From NCBI GenBank assembly GCA_029876055.1, contig CM056879.1, positions 1,798,001 through 1,862,000 of the forward strand: a stretch of 64,000 nucleotides of DNA. Direction: 5' to 3'. The position numbers and the translations under genes are program-made. Each line of letters opens with the position of its first letter. The first letter of the stretch is position 1. Shown piece by piece: positions 31,854 through 44,253 of this stretch. The notes below the pieces were generated by a model that searched no databases, had not been told where the DNA came from, and saw only the letters and a list, made by a program, of their open reading frames with translations. The DNA is from Madurella fahalii (lineage: Eukaryota > Ascomycota > Sordariomycetes > Sordariales).

Positions 31854-32409
31854 GATTGCCTACTGAGACGTGGTGAGGATGTGTTAGACGCAAAAAGAGA
31901 GAACTCCTTCGTGGCGGGGCAAGAAGACGGCGGGACGGCGGTTGGAAGATTGCAGCAGCGCCGCTTGGGACATTTGCAAAACTTCCAAGTCGCGCAAGGC
32001 GAAGACGGAAAACGCCAGATTGGGCATCGTGGCGGGAACAAAGGAAAGGGCAGATGATGAAGCGCAGCCAGCTCGCAACATCGCGCAGACGTACCTAGAC
32101 ACAATGTCTTCCTCAGCAATCTGTAGATGTTGTGAAGATGCGCTTGATGGGAAGGAGGAATTTGAGTTGCGGCTCGGGCACTTGAACTTTTGGGTGGGCC
32201 CCACTGCGAGATGCGGGTCAGCTGATTTTAGTTTCCATTAGGGTTTCTCGTGGCTGTTGCCCTGGGCCCCGATTTTGCGAGACGCTGACTGGTAGGTGGG
32301 GACTTGTGGGGCGCCCTCCAGGTTTTCCAATGCGAGCTGAAATTCGGAATCTCCTCGCCCTCCCACCACACAACCTCTTGAGAATCAGTGCACTCAAGAC
32401 ACCGACAAA
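31854..32409. promoter_or_regulatory. Bidirectional promoter between ubi3 and rps26
   Basis: The start codons of two 40S ribosomal protein genes point away from each other across 556 bp. Allowing for the leader intron, the actual promoter core should lie around 32100-32400. Both genes need matched output, so a shared promoter is sensible. I did not identify a specific factor site with confidence. Confidence 0.6.
31863..32094 (-). other. Putative 5' UTR intron of ubi3
   Basis: On the minus strand a donor GTACGT at 32094 and an acceptor CACGTCTCAG ending at 31863 flank a 232-bp segment nine bases upstream of the ubi3 ATG. CTAAC is present near the acceptor as a possible branch site. Leader introns are common in fungal ribosomal genes. 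This is inferred from splice signals only. Confidence 0.4.
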
Positions 32410-33089
32410 ATGGTCAAGAAGAGAAAGAACAACGGCCGCAACAAGAAGGGTACGCGTCCATCGCCCAAACCTCACTCGCATGTCCGACGTAGACTGACTC
32501 GAGAATCTCGCAGGTCGCGGCCACGTCAAGCCCATCCGGTGCTCCAACTGCTCACGATGCACTCCCAAGGATAAGGCCATCAAGCGGTTCACCATCCGCA
32601 ACATGGTCGAGTCTGCAGCTATCCGTATGTACTTTTGAGAAGCGCATCGGCCACATGGATTTCCAATGGCTCCCACATACCCTCGTGCCTTGCAGGCGCG
32701 TTGGCCCGACTTAGCTAACAGATGGATGCCTCCAGGTGATATCTCGGACGCCTCTGTGTTCTCCGAGTACACAGTTCCCAAGATGTACCTCAAGCTGCAG
32801 TACTGCGTCTCTTGCGCTATCCACGGCAAGATTGTCCGGTACGTTTGTCCGCATGGCGGGGACAACCACGCGCGTCATCCTGGCGACGTGGGCGGCTGAG
32901 AAGATCCTTGGTCGAACTGCCGCCATTTAGTTGTCCCCACCCGCGCACTCGGGAACACGACGCGCTGACGAAACGTGCCATAGTGTCCGCTCCCGCGAGG
33001 GCCGCCGCAACCGTGCTCCCCCGCCGCGCGTCCGCTACAACAAGGATGGCAAGAAGGTGACCACGACCCAGGGCCCTAAGACCGCCTAA
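32410..33089 (+). CDS. rps26: 40S ribosomal protein S26 (eS26)
   Basis: Four exons, 32410-32449, 32514-32624, 32736-32838 and 32984-33089 (introns 64, 111 and 145 bp), encode 119 residues, the standard length. The sequence runs MVKKRKNNGRNKKGRGHVK, then the zinc-binding RCSNCSRCTPKDK, KRFTIRNMVESAAIRDIS, VPKMYLKLQYCVSCAIH with the second cysteine pair, and ends NKDGKKVTTTQGPKTA. eS26 sits near the mRNA exit channel of the small subunit. Intron phases match across all joints. It is divergently paired with the ubiquitin-S27a gene. Confidence 0.97.
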
Positions 33090-34823
33090 GTGGTCTTCCA
33101 TCATCTTGCTTTGGCGTTCCGTGTTGGTGGCATTCGCTTTTAGACGTGGTTTTGATGATCTGAAAGTTATGAGGTCATGATTTGGCTTTGCATGCCAATC
33201 CGGGCAACCACGGAAATCGGAATGGCTTGGTTCCCCTCGGCCCATGGGAGGTCAGAGAGTCATAGTCACCAATTCAGAGCACTTGTTGTAATGGAACTCG
33301 ACGTGCCGTTCAGTGTGGTACCGCAAACCCTAAGCCCGCTCTCAAAGGTTCACGGCGGACCCCGGTAGCATCACGTTCACCTTTCTAGAAATTCGACCCT
33401 GTCGTGCGCATTTTCGAATACCTTGGGGATTATTCTGGCTACTGTAGTCTGTTTCTTATTCGCGACACATCTGCGTGCAAGTCCACTTGGATGCTTCAGC
33501 CGGTATCAAGTCGGAGTTCAGCATGGGCGTCTCTGGACTATACGGTCCTTTCCCTTACCATGGATCATCCCAGAAACTCGGCCCCAACCGGGGCAACCCA
33601 TTCGCCAGTTATTACGCCCAAGCCGTCGTTGTCTTCGTTTTCGTATTTCCTTGTCTTCCCCCCCGAGACGTCTCCTCGGAAGTTCCCGACACCATACAAC
33701 GATACAGCGGCACAGCAAGTGCACGGCCCGAGATGTTGCTGCTGCCTCACCTCCGAAAAAATGACCGAGCACAGCGGTCCGGTTGGTGGAGCCAAATGTG
33801 TCCTTGTTGCAACCTCAACCTCGAAAGGTGATCCTCCAGGAACGTCACATCATCCTAAACATCAAAGCGCTTCACCGATCCCCCAAGGAAGCAAAAGCTT
33901 CCGAGCAGCTCACACGGGCTTGGTGGGATGCCTCCACCACGATCACTCGTAGCTCGTTTGCTGACCGGACGAAGCTCCGGAGCCTGGGGTGATGCATAAA
34001 CCCCGCAGCGAGTTGCCAAGCATGCCCCTCGGCTTTGGCGCAGCGGGCTGAGAGATTTACATAAGAAAAGGCACAAAAATAGTGTAGCGTACCTGGTGCG
34101 GCTTCGATTGCGAAGTTCCCCCGGCGGCCCTAGCTGCGAACCGGACTCCCATCTCGCCCCGGAAATTCTCTACTCGAGGCCGCCGTAATGCTGATTGGTC
34201 GTGTGAATTGCTGGGGGCGTTTGCGTGGCGTAAATCTGTCCGCCTATGTTACATTTAGTTTAGTCCTGATGAGTGGCGTTGCGATCAAATTTGGGCTGCG
34301 GCATTCAGGGGGAAGCGACTTTCCGGGGTTGCCTCATCAATCGAAGCCGTCCAACGCCGGAATGTCGACGCCTTGATGCTTGATATCCTTGCGGAAAGCC
34401 TAGTGTTGAGTGTTTGTCCAGTGGATTTCAAAGTCCTTTGTGGGATATGGACAGGTCGGTTCGGGGTCAAGTATGGTTGGTCGCTAGTTGGCTCTTGTGA
34501 TTCCCATTACCATGGCTCCTCTGCATGCACGCTACCGACCACTGCCGCTCCGCCAAGACCATTTTAGCGATCTCTGGGGAACAGATCCCAGGGACCCGGT
34601 CCAAGCGGCGCGTGCCGGGGAACCTCGAGGATGTGGACGTCAATAACGCGCTACCGCTCTGGGTTCCAGGCTCTGCTCTTTCTGGTAGCCGACCAGGGGT
34701 CCAGCGTGTCGCCCGCGACTACTTCCGCCGTCGTCTTCCCGCTCGTTCCCACCGACCGGTTTTCTCCACATGTTCGGGGAACATTATCATCGTCTCACCA
34801 GGTGGTGAGCGGCCCAAATCACC
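33090..34823. other. Intergenic, no gene seen
   Basis: 1.7 kb between rps26 and the rhodopsin-domain gene. Overlapping short frames around 33400-33990 occur on both strands but show no domain and no consistent splice pattern. The right end is presumably the promoter of the gene at 34824. Confidence 0.5.
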
Positions 34824-36411
34824 ATGAGTTCAGGAGACAGCACCATCGTGGCGGCGGCCCCTCCGCCCCCGGGCGTAACACCAAACTTTGAGGATCCGGA
34901 GTCGATCTCCTACCAGCTGACCATTGTCGGTGTGGTGTTTCCCGTGTTGGCGCTCTGTTTCCTGATCCCACGTTTGTATTCTGCTGCATTCATCATCCGG
35001 AAATGGCACCCCGACGATTGTAAGACGATTAGACGCTGAGATCTGTGAGCCAAGGATTTACTGACACTTACTGCCAGATTTGATTGTGATTGGATTCGTA
35101 CGCTCTCCCGGCCCGTTTACAGGATGATTCTTTTTGCTAACTGCTTAGACAATTGGCCTGGTGAACTCCCTCATCTGCATCGTTCGTCAGTGTCCGACCG
35201 AACGTGAGCTGGGCTTCCAGACGCGTCGCGCTAACCTCTGTTACAGAGTCTACCATGGGTATGGGCATTCACATCTGGGATCTGCCCCTTGACGCCTTCA
35301 AGGCCGTCATGAAAGTAAGCACGCTCTTCGGCCTACCACGCCGTCGCTTGATCTGACATAACACCAACAACAGCTCGGCATGATAGGCGGGGCGATGACC
35401 TACAATCTCTGCACCCTCTTCATCAAGTTGTCCATTCTATCTTTCTACCTTCGCTTCTCGATCGATCGGGCATTCCGAATGGCTGTCTATTTCGTCATGT
35501 TTGTGACCGTGGGATACACCATCCCCAACGCCTTCCTCTTCCTCTACATCTGCCAGCCGATGGCCTATTACTGGGATTGGGCCATCAATGGCTGGTGTAT
35601 CAATCAGCAGGCCACGTTTGACGCGGCCAATATCCTCAACATGACGACCGACTACGCCATTCTCCTCTTGCCCATCTGGATGCTCCGGCCCTTGCGACGG
35701 CCGCTGCTGAAGAAGATCGGCATCACACTGATCCTCATGACGGGAGGCTTGTACGTCAGCCCCGACTAATACCCAGCGCCAGGCCACAAAGCTAACAGCC
35801 GGCAGCGTCTGTGGGATCAGCACAATGCGCATGGTGACAGCCAAGAACGGCGCCGACAACTCCGACATCACCTGGCACTATCCGACGAACCTGATCTGGT
35901 GGTGCGTGACAATCTCCCTCCCCCGTTCGGCTTTGACAACCCATACTGACGTCCCACCCCCCTCACGCCCAACAGCCTCGTCGAAGAATTCGTCGGCGTC
36001 ATCTGCGCCTGCCTCCCTTGCCTCAAGGCCTTTGTCAAGCACTTCTTCCCCAACCTTTTCCTGTTCAACCCAACGTTCGAGCAGCGCCTGACCTCGTCTT
36101 TTATGTTCTCGCGTACCGCTTCGGGAGGTGGCAACAACAACAATAATAATAATAGCTCAAATGCCGGTGATGGAAAGAGAGCTTGGTGGCGGAGAAAGGC
36201 GGCGGTGGCAGTGGTAGAGGACGGTACGGTGGATGCGGTGGATGCGGTGGGTGCGGTGGAGAATATCGGTTCCAAGGAAGAGGGTATGGGGAGTAAAGAG
36301 TCAGATGTTGGACACATTGAAGTTAGGGAGGAACGAGATTCTGCATCAGCTGAGACCACGCCAGGGGAGAAAAAGCTGGCGGAGGTGACGGACGTGGAGA
36401 GGGATGCGTAG
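34824..36411 (+). CDS. Fungal rhodopsin-domain (PTH11-like) seven-helix membrane protein
   Basis: Seven exons, 34824-35019, 35078-35097, 35149-35203, 35247-35314, 35374-35750, 35806-35901 and 35976-36411, encode 415 residues; exon 2 is only 20 nt. The protein has about seven hydrophobic helices in the first 300 residues. These include YQLTIVGVVFPVLALCFLIP, DDYLIVIGFTIGLVNSLICI, MTYNLCTLFIKLSILSFYLR and TTDYAILLLPIWML. The HIWDLPLDAF and YICQPMAYYWDW segments are typical of the fungal rhodopsin-like family (PF20684). The C-terminal tail of about 115 residues is cytoplasmic-looking, with an asparagine run (GGGNNNNNNNSS), basic WWRRK and an acidic end. The role is unknown; relatives include PTH11-type receptors, but the N-terminal CFEM domain of true Pth11 is absent. 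The splice at exon 3/4 (GTGAGC donor) is the least certain. Confidence 0.85.
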
Positions 36412-37378
36412 TTGGGTCAGGAGCCTTGGGAAGCTTGGCCGCGGGAGAAGGCAGGAAGAATGGGCTTCGATGTCTACATATATGCAAGAATCAACATGCT
36501 AATCATTAAACTACCATGTAAAACCATGCTCCATGACATGGTTTCCACGTCTCGATGCTCCTGCTGTATCTGCTCCTGCTGGTGGTGGTGGTGGGATGGC
36601 CCGCTAGTTATGAACCTGATCCAGCTAGAAAATTGTCTCTTATCGCTTGGGGGTGGCATTGAGAATGGGGCCTCTACGGGCTGGAACTTGTGCTGCCGGT
36701 TTGGCGATTGCAGGAGAAGGCGTGCCAGGTGGGCAAGTCGATGCTACTGCTGAATTCAAACATGTCGACGGTTGAATACGACGTTCAGAGGTTCCTTTTC
36801 CTTCGACTCTTCTTTTTCTTCTTCCTCTATCCTTGTCGTCTCACTACTTAAGTGATCCAGGAGTCGTCACGGTATTCACTTAGCCGATGTAGGCTTTCGT
36901 CCCATTCACATTTGGGTAAGCCTCTTGTGGGGCTGCTTCAGTTCACTTCCCGAGAGGCTGATTAGGTAGGCTGTAATGGAGCAGCGGTCACTCACTGTTA
37001 GCGTCAGGTCGTACTTGCCCAGTGAATTGTATTCGACTGGCCGGTGTTTTCAGCACACGCCTTCCTTTCCCCTTTCCGACTTTTATCCTTGTGGAGTTTT
37101 GCTGCCCGAACCGTTCAATTATCGCCAACTCCGATTGTCGCTTTACCACATCGCACATTCGACTTTGCTCGATAGTACCCCGAGAGCAAAGCGAAGAATA
37201 AAGTAACCAGAGTACGATAACCTTAAGTCGGTGCTTCTCTTTTCTTTCTCTCTCTCCATCTCTCTCCTTTTCCCATGTTTCCTTGTCACTGACGTGGTCC
37301 ACGCCGCTCCCCAGGCGAGATCCGCTAGCGACAATTACGCGACCATCACGAATAGGATTAGACTTCAATGAGAACGAG
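36412..37378. other. Intergenic, promoter region of the F-box/ankyrin gene
   Basis: About 970 bp. The last 150 bp contain a C/T-rich tract (37225-37275), common in fungal leaders, ahead of the ATG at 37379. No coding content recognised. Confidence 0.5.
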
Positions 37379-39932
37379 ATGGCCACGTTCGGGATGCCCA
37401 AGGGTACCGTCATGAGTCTCCCTAATGAGACTCTCCTTCAAATTTGCGGTTATCTGGATGAGCCAGACCTCAGAGCGCTCACCCAGGTCAACCGCCGACT
37501 CAGCGGCCCCGCCAGTCTGGTTCTGTGGGATCTAATCTACACAGACCCAGCCAGGTGCAAGGAAGTTCTTCTGTGGGCCATCGAAGCCGGCCATCATGAG
37601 GTGTTGCGGACGATGCTCGAGCGGGGCACTGATCCCAACTTTTACTACCTCTCGTCCCTCCTTAGGTCGCGCTTGATGGATCTCTTTGCTGCCCAAGGGG
37701 GGCAGCGCGGCACCGCCGCACCGCGCGACGACAGACTTCGCAAAGCCGAAGTCCTGAAAGAAAAATACTGCCGAAATGGTGTTACGAGGAGGAGCGTGCG
37801 TCATCGGCATGAGAAGCACCGCGACGGAATCCCCTTGGCTCAAGACTTCGATTGGCACGTAGATTACGAGTATGCCGATCATCACGGCTGCTCTCTGGAG
37901 ACTTTCGGCATCGTTGACTGCCTTGAAGAACTAGCGACACGTAAATATTGGTCCTGGAGCCCGATCCACGTTGCTGTTTTGCGTGGAGACAACGACGCGG
38001 TTCGCCTTCTTCTCGACCACGGTGCTAACATCGATGCCCGATGCTCTGGTCTTGTACGTCAAACCAACGCAATATCCTCATTACGACTGATTCAGGGATC
38101 AAAGCGAGAACACATAACTGACCTTGTTGGACAGTGCGATTGCGCTGGGCCGGACGTTGAAGTTGAAGACGATTTCGGCGACTCTATCATGCCTAATAAA
38201 AACAGGCCGGTCTGGACACCTTTGCATGTGGCAATCTGCACGGGAAATGAAGATACTGCTCGCTTGCTCATCACCCTCGGGGCGTCAAATCTTGTTGGCG
38301 TTCTTCTGCGACAGAAAATCCCTTGGAATTACTTCAACTGCCATCTTCGGATCACCGCCCTACAGAGCGCCGCATGGCTTGGTATGTACCGAAAATCAAT
38401 CTATTCCTTTGCCCGTCTTCCCAGACTCAAAGAAGAGATACACCCCTTTATCCTGGTTCCTCCCTAATCCATCCTCAGACCGCTCAGAAAGGAAGGTGAC
38501 TGACATGATGGGGCAGGCTCAGTCCAGATGTGCAAGCTTCTCCTTGAACACCCGGGCTTCGATGTGTCCATTGATCGTCGAGGCCGCCGGGGCCATGTCG
38601 CAATTCACTACGCCGCGGCAGCGGGTCATATCCGGACCGTAGGAAAGCTGTTGCTTGAGAATGGAGCCTTGTTCCCCAACTACAAAGATAAAGACGCAAG
38701 GCCCCGTCACGTTCCCAACGGCTCCCCAAGGCTGGCAAGACCCCGTCACATTATCAACGACCCCCTAAGACAGCTATGCATGGTATGTCGAAGGCCCCCT
38801 GAAAGAAAAACGCATCATTGACACTGTTGTACAGCAACACAAATACGATGATGCGCGGTGGCTTGTGTCGTTCTGCCGGAGACTGTACACGGATGAGGCA
38901 CCAATCAGGACGGTGCAGCTCTATAGCCGAGCTCTCGCTGCCCTGTGCTCTCTGCGTAAACCTGTAGCATACAGCACTTTGACGCTCCGTCAGAAGCAAG
39001 ACCGGCTGCTCGCTGCCACCGCGGGTGATACTAGGTGGACAGTGCAGCGCGAAATCAGAATTCAGGCGGCAGAGGCTTCTCGAAGCGCTAGGCTGTCGCT
39101 TGCCAGACTGCTCTTGAAACTGGGCGCCAACCCTAACCTCCCAGCGCTTGTCCCTGCGAGGGCTGCGATGCAGGTATTGGGAGCCGAGTCGCGCAGCACC
39201 GTTTACCGCACCTCCCTCCAGATTGCCGCATATTCGGGGTTCGCGGAAATGGTCAACCTGCTCCTCGATCACGGAGCAGACTGCAATCTGATTGGTGGTC
39301 CGATCATTGATCCAAGTGAACTGCCCGTAATGCTCGCTGCCAGGGAGCCCCCGCACAAGGCCTATTGGAACGGGCTCCATCGCAACGTCCAATGGATCGG
39401 CGCCGCTAGCGACCATCAGACGATGTACACACTGCTCGATCGGGGTGCCTCCCTCGATGATGTCGATGGCATATCGGTACTCCAGGTCTTACCCGGCATC
39501 GGACTGCGCGAATTCTATTTCTCCCAGAGTAACATGGAGGGTTGGCTGCGCATCGCAGAGGTGCTCCTGCAGTATGGTGCAGCCTCGAAAGCCTCAGAGA
39601 AAAATTGGAAGGACATTATCGTCGAGGCGAGCAGATCCGGCTATCAGCAGCTTTGCAAGATGCTGTGGACCGCCCGGCCCATTTCGCCCTTACCCCAGGA
39701 CACATTGAACCGCATGCTCCTAAGTTCGACGTTGAATGACGGGCAGACTCATTTATACAGATACAGGGATGACCCGGACACGGTGCGCTGGGTATTACAG
39801 CACTGCGTGCGCGCAGACGGTCGTCTCCTTATCCCCATCTCCAGGTTGAGGGAGATACGAGATCAGATCAATGTCGATTTCAAGCGAGAGACCAGGAAAC
39901 TGATGGACGAGTTCATTCAGACAATGGAATGA
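37379..39932 (+). CDS. F-box and ankyrin-repeat protein
   Basis: Three exons, 37379-38381, 38517-38782 and 38835-39932 (introns 135 and 52 bp), encode 788 residues. An N-terminal F-box (MSLPNETLLQICGYLDEPDL, residues about 13-50) should bind Skp1. The rest carries scattered ankyrin repeats, for example AGHHEVLRTMLERGTDPN, SPIHVAVLRGDNDAVRLLLD, TPLHVAICTGNEDTARLL, HVAIHYAAAAGHIRTVGKLL, TSLQIAAYSGFAEMVNLLLD and IAEVLLQYGAAS. This layout suggests an SCF ubiquitin-ligase substrate adaptor, with ankyrins choosing the target. Such genes are numerous and fast-evolving in filamentous fungi. The frame is open further upstream to 37283, but the first ATG is 37379. A decayed relative lies inverted just downstream. 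Confidence 0.85.
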
Positions 39933-40347
39933 ACGATCGTCAAGAGCTGGTTGGGGTACTTTGGTGGTGAGAGGGAGGTGCATCTTGCTCGGACTTGGTT
40001 GCCAGTTTGTGTAGACCGCGAGCATAGACGGAAGTCATGTGGGATTAAGAGATATGTACAGTAGATTCTAAAGATCATTTGATCGTCTCAGGAGGAATCG
40101 CTGTGCGATTCGTGCGCTCTGCTCGGCACCCCATCGTGGGTTCTCGATAGCTAGAGCTGCACTCTCCGCCAAAATCATCACTACTTACTACTACGCCATA
40201 TCTTCCGTCTCCTCCCGTATTCGTGCGTGATGAATATTCTGTCTCGGTAGGACCGGCGGACTCGAGAAATGGAGTCTATGATACCGTATCGTGGGCGGAG
40301 TCAGGAAGCACCCACTGGACCATGGGGAGTACCTCTTGTTCGATGCT
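39933..40347. other. Intergenic between the F-box gene and its decayed relative
   Basis: About 415 bp, tail-to-tail between a plus-strand gene and a minus-strand relic. It serves as the 3' flank of both. No further feature seen. Confidence 0.5.
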
Positions 40348-40944
40348 CTAACTAAGTCCGACTGCACCAGCAGGATCGTGGACCTCATGAGCTAGGGGGT
40401 GGATCTCGGCGCCGTGCTTGAGAAGCAATTTGACAAGCCCGCTATCGCCACGTTTTACGGCAACATGAAATGCTGTCCACGAATAGGGTGGGTAGGGACA
40501 GGGCATGCGCCCAGCACCTGCATAGTCCAATGCAGAATCTTATTCTAGCGGGAACCGTTGGATTCACGCACATCTTCGGCCCCACTAAATGGACTGCGTA
40601 AGAGACAGTTCAGGTTTATGTATGCTGGGTTCGTGAGGTTCCCATCAGCGAGAAGCCTCCCGGGAAGGGACATTGTGAAAGCACCATCGTGGGAGATAGA
40701 AATGGTGCAGTATGAAGCGTTGGGATCCGATCCATGATACAGCAACGCGGGCCGATTCTAAGAATCCGTTCTTGGCAGCGAAGTATAATGTCCACTGCAT
40801 TGTGCTGGTCTGGTATCTCGAGCAACAGGCCAACAGCCGCGAACAGCGCGGGATTCGCGGCTTGTGACAGTTTGGCCGGCTCATCAAGGTAAGGCGGCAG
40901 GATTATAGGGGAATCTCGTTAGGAAGCGTTTGGATTGTAGCCAT
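40348..40944 (-). pseudogene. Decayed F-box/ankyrin gene fragment
   Basis: On the minus strand an ATG at 40944 starts MATIQTLPNEIPL, then a stop or frame change. The neighbouring frame continues LPPYLDEPAKLSQAANPALF, which matches an F-box start (LPNE..YLDEP) as in the intact gene at 37379. Ankyrin-like pieces follow in shifting frames: LYFAAKNGFLESARVAV, LYHGSDPNAS, LPGRLLADGNLTNPAY and, last, TAFHVAVKRGDSGLVKLLLK with HGAEIHP ending at 40348. At least two frame changes are needed to read through, and the total is far shorter than the intact relative. It is read as a truncated, frameshifted paralogue. Confidence 0.7.
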
Positions 40945-41271
40945 GGTGTCTGGCGATCTCAATCAATAACTAATCATTGGCGTCGTTGATTCGTGGTGGC
41001 TTGTTGGTCGAGACGGCTATCACCTGACTGGTCACGCGACTTTCCCGGCGGGGTTCTCAGAGCCCGTGCTTAGGCGGCAGCCTCCAAGCTCCTTCTAACC
41101 CAGCCAAGCAAAAAGGCTTCGATATTTTTTTGGGAGCCCGCAAAAGACGAACGGCCGTGCTTCCGCGAAACGACCACCACGCCGCCGCATACCTGCCCTT
41201 CCCGCCGAAACTGCACCTGGAACTCCATCGCGAACTGGGCATACCACCTGTGGTCTGCATCCGACCGAAAC

Positions 41272-43117
41272 ATGTCTTTCGGGGGTCAGACTCCGACGAT
41301 TATCGTCCTGAAAGAGGGTCCGGAACCCCTCCTTCCTAAAGTACACAGTCCCCCACTGACTCGATGCTCACAGGGACCGATACGTCGCAGGGCAAGGGCC
41401 AGATCATCTCGAATATTAATGCCTGCCTCGCCGTGCAGGCCACGATAAAGTCTACGCTCGGTCCCTATGGCGGCGACTTATTAATGGTGGACGCCAACGG
41501 CAAGCAGACCATTACGAACGATGGAGCCACCGTCATGAAGGTGCGCCTGGAAACCTGGAAACACAGCCCCTGTCCCAGTCACGTTCTGACGCCATGAAAG
41601 CTGCTAGATATTGTCCATCCTGCCGCCCGGATCCTCGTCGACATTGCCCGGTCACAAGACGCCGAAGTGGGGGACGGCACGACATCGGTGGTCGTCCTGG
41701 CCGGCGAGATTCTGAAGGAGATCAAGGAGCACGTGGAGCAGGGTGTCAGCTCGCAAATCATCATCAAGGGCTTGAGGAGAGCGTCGGCCTTGGCCGTCAA
41801 CAAGATCAAGGAGATCCAGATCAGCACAAGCGAGGCGAGCAGGAGGGATACGCTCAGCAAGCTGGCTGCGACCGCCATGACGAGCAAGCTGATCAAGCGC
41901 AACACCGACTTCTTCACCAAGAGTAAGCCTGCATCGGCAGCGCTAGGGGCCTGCAGAGTGCTAACCGACTGTTGCCAGTGGTTGTCGACGCCGTCCTCTC
42001 CCTTGACCAAGACGACTTGAACGAAAAGTTAATAGGCATCAAGAAGATCCCCGGCGGCTCGCTGACAGACTCGCTCTTTGTTAACGGCGTAGCTTTCAAG
42101 AAGACCTTCTCATACGCCGGCTTCGAGCAGCAGCCCAAGATGTTCAAGAAGCCCAAGATTGTGTGCCTCAACGTCGAACTCGAGCTGAAGGCCGAGAAGG
42201 ACAACGCCGAGGTCCGCGTCGAGCACGTATCCGAGTACCAGGCCATCGTCGACGCCGAGTGGCAGATCATCTACAAAAAGCTCGAAGCTGTCTACAAGAC
42301 AGGTGCCAAGGTGGTACTCTCCAAGCTGCCTATTGGGGATCTCGCGACGCAATACTTTGCCGACCGTGACATCTTCTGCGCCGGCCGCGTGTCGGCCGAC
42401 GACATGGAGCGCGTGGTCCAGGCGACGGGCGCCACCATCCAGAGCACCTGCTCCGACATCCGCGCCGAGCATCTTGGCACATGCGGAAACTTCGAGGAGC
42501 GGCAGATCGGCGGCGAGCGCTTCAACTTCTTCGAGGATTGCCCCGAGGCCAAGACGTGCACCCTGGTGCTGCGTGGCGGCGCCGAGCAGTTCATCGCCGA
42601 GGTCGAGCGGTCGCTGCACGACGCCATCATGATTGTCAAGCGCGCCATCCGCAACAAGACCATCGTCGGCGGCGGCGGCGCCACCGAGATGGAGGTGTCG
42701 GCGTACCTGCACCGCTTCGCCGACCAGGACGTCCGGAACAAGCAGCAGGCCATCATCAAGAGCTTCGCCAAGGCCCTCGAGATCATCCCGCGCCAGCTGT
42801 GCGACAATGCCGGCTTCGACGCGACCGATATTCTCAACCAGCTGCGCGTCGAGCACAAGAGGGGCAACAAGTGGGCCGGCGTCGACTTCCAGAACGAGGG
42901 GGTCACCGACATGATGGAGCGCTTCGTGTGGGAGCCCGCCCTCGTCAAGGTCAATGCCATCCAGGCGGCGACCGAAGCAGCCTGCCTGATCCTCGGCGTG
43001 GATGAGACGATTCGCAACGAGGAAAGCGCAGCGCCCCAGGCCCCGGGTAAGCCCCTGCCTCCTGGAGCGGCTCAGCGGGCGCTCCGTGGACGCGGCCGGG
43101 GTATGCCCAGGCGGTGA
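41272..43117 (+). CDS. cct7: T-complex protein 1 subunit eta (CCT7)
   Basis: Four exons, 41272-41317, 41374-41540, 41601-41922 and 41979-43117 (introns 56, 60 and 56 bp), encode 557 residues, normal for CCT subunits. CCT is the cytosolic ring chaperonin that folds actin and tubulin. The first exon supplies MSFGGQTPTIIVLKEG and joins to TDTSQGKGQIISNINACLA, as in other eta subunits. ATPase landmarks are TLGPYGGDLLM, NDGATVMK, VGDGTTSVVVLAGE and VGGGGATEMEVS. The C-terminus ends in a basic RGRGRGMPRR tail. Without the small first exon the start would be wrongly placed in exon 2. Confidence 0.97.
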
Positions 43118-43395
43118 AAGGGGAGGTAATCTGGTTAGATCATTCGCATGGGAAGAGTCCATGTCCGGCCATACAAGCGGGTAGATATAAAACAATGAAT
43201 ACCTGGTCCGGAGCCCTGTGTTAGAATAACCAGCTCGATCCAGCCAGGGACCAAGCGTCCCTCTTACCGTCCCACACTACATTGGTTACACCTTTTGTTG
43301 TTCATCTTGAATTGTATCGCATGAAGTCTATCCCGAAACGCCAGTTACATTCCAATCCCTCCCTACCTTTTTATTTTTTCCTTTGCCCATCATAA

Positions 43396-44214
43396 TCAGC
43401 CCGGCCCATCCCCCACTCCATCACCGCCTCCCGACAGTAACCGACTTAGATCCATCTTCTTCCCACCACTGACGGCCTTGTCAACAACATCCACATCCAT
43501 CGGCCCGGATGCGGACCCAGTCCCTGTTCCTGTTCCCGGCCCCGGCCCGATACGCGACCCCCGACGTCCCGAAGCATGGTGCCCGGCCACCGGCACCGGC
43601 ACCGGCACCGACACCGACACCGACACGTGCTCGTCGTCGTCCTCCCCCTGCGACTCGATCAGCATCTCCATGTCCCGGTCCACGGCCGCCTGCTCTGCCT
43701 CGTCCTCCTCCCTCGTCCTGGCGGGGTGCGCATGCGAGCCGTGCGGGTGGTGAGGATGGGGGTGAGTGTGAGAGTGAGGGTGAGTGTGAGCGTGAGCGTG
43801 GGGGTGAGCGTGAGAGTGAGGGTGAGAGTGGGGGTGGGGGTGGGGGTGGTGATGCGAGGCTGTCGACGCGGCGGGCATGTCCACCACGACGCTCACGACC
43901 ACGTCGTCCTCGTCGTCGGCGCCGCTCACGTCGGCCGCGTTGAGCAGGGCCTGGAAGGTATCTGCGTCTGCGTCCGGGTCGTGGGCGCCGGGGTGCGCGT
44001 CGTGGTGCGGTGGCGGTGACGGGTGGTCGAAGGGGTAGTGGTGGTGATGGTGTAGGTGGCCGTGCGGTTCGCTGGTCGCAGGGGACTGGTTCATAATCTG
44101 GGGGTCGATGGGCTGGTACACGGGGACGGAGACGGCGACGCGGACGTCGTGCGGGCCGGGGGAAATCGCCGGGAGCGCAACTTGCTGGTGGGAGGATGGC
44201 GTGTGGGAGTTGTG

Positions 44215-44253
<39 letters not shown>

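Noticed and set aside
33404..33952. 182-residue plus-strand open frame in the 33-34 kb gap
   Set aside because: Composition is Ser/Pro-rich without a domain, competing frames overlap on both strands, and no splice pattern supports it.
34824..36411. Call as a true PTH11 receptor
   Set aside because: Lacks the extracellular CFEM domain; only the rhodopsin-like seven-helix part is present.
42110..43195. 361-residue minus-strand open frame
   Set aside because: Antisense shadow of cct7 exon 4, caused by GC-rich third positions.
43758..43850. Possible CRISPR-like array of GTGAG repeats
   Set aside because: Imperfect simple sequence within a coding exon, with no spacers and a eukaryotic context.
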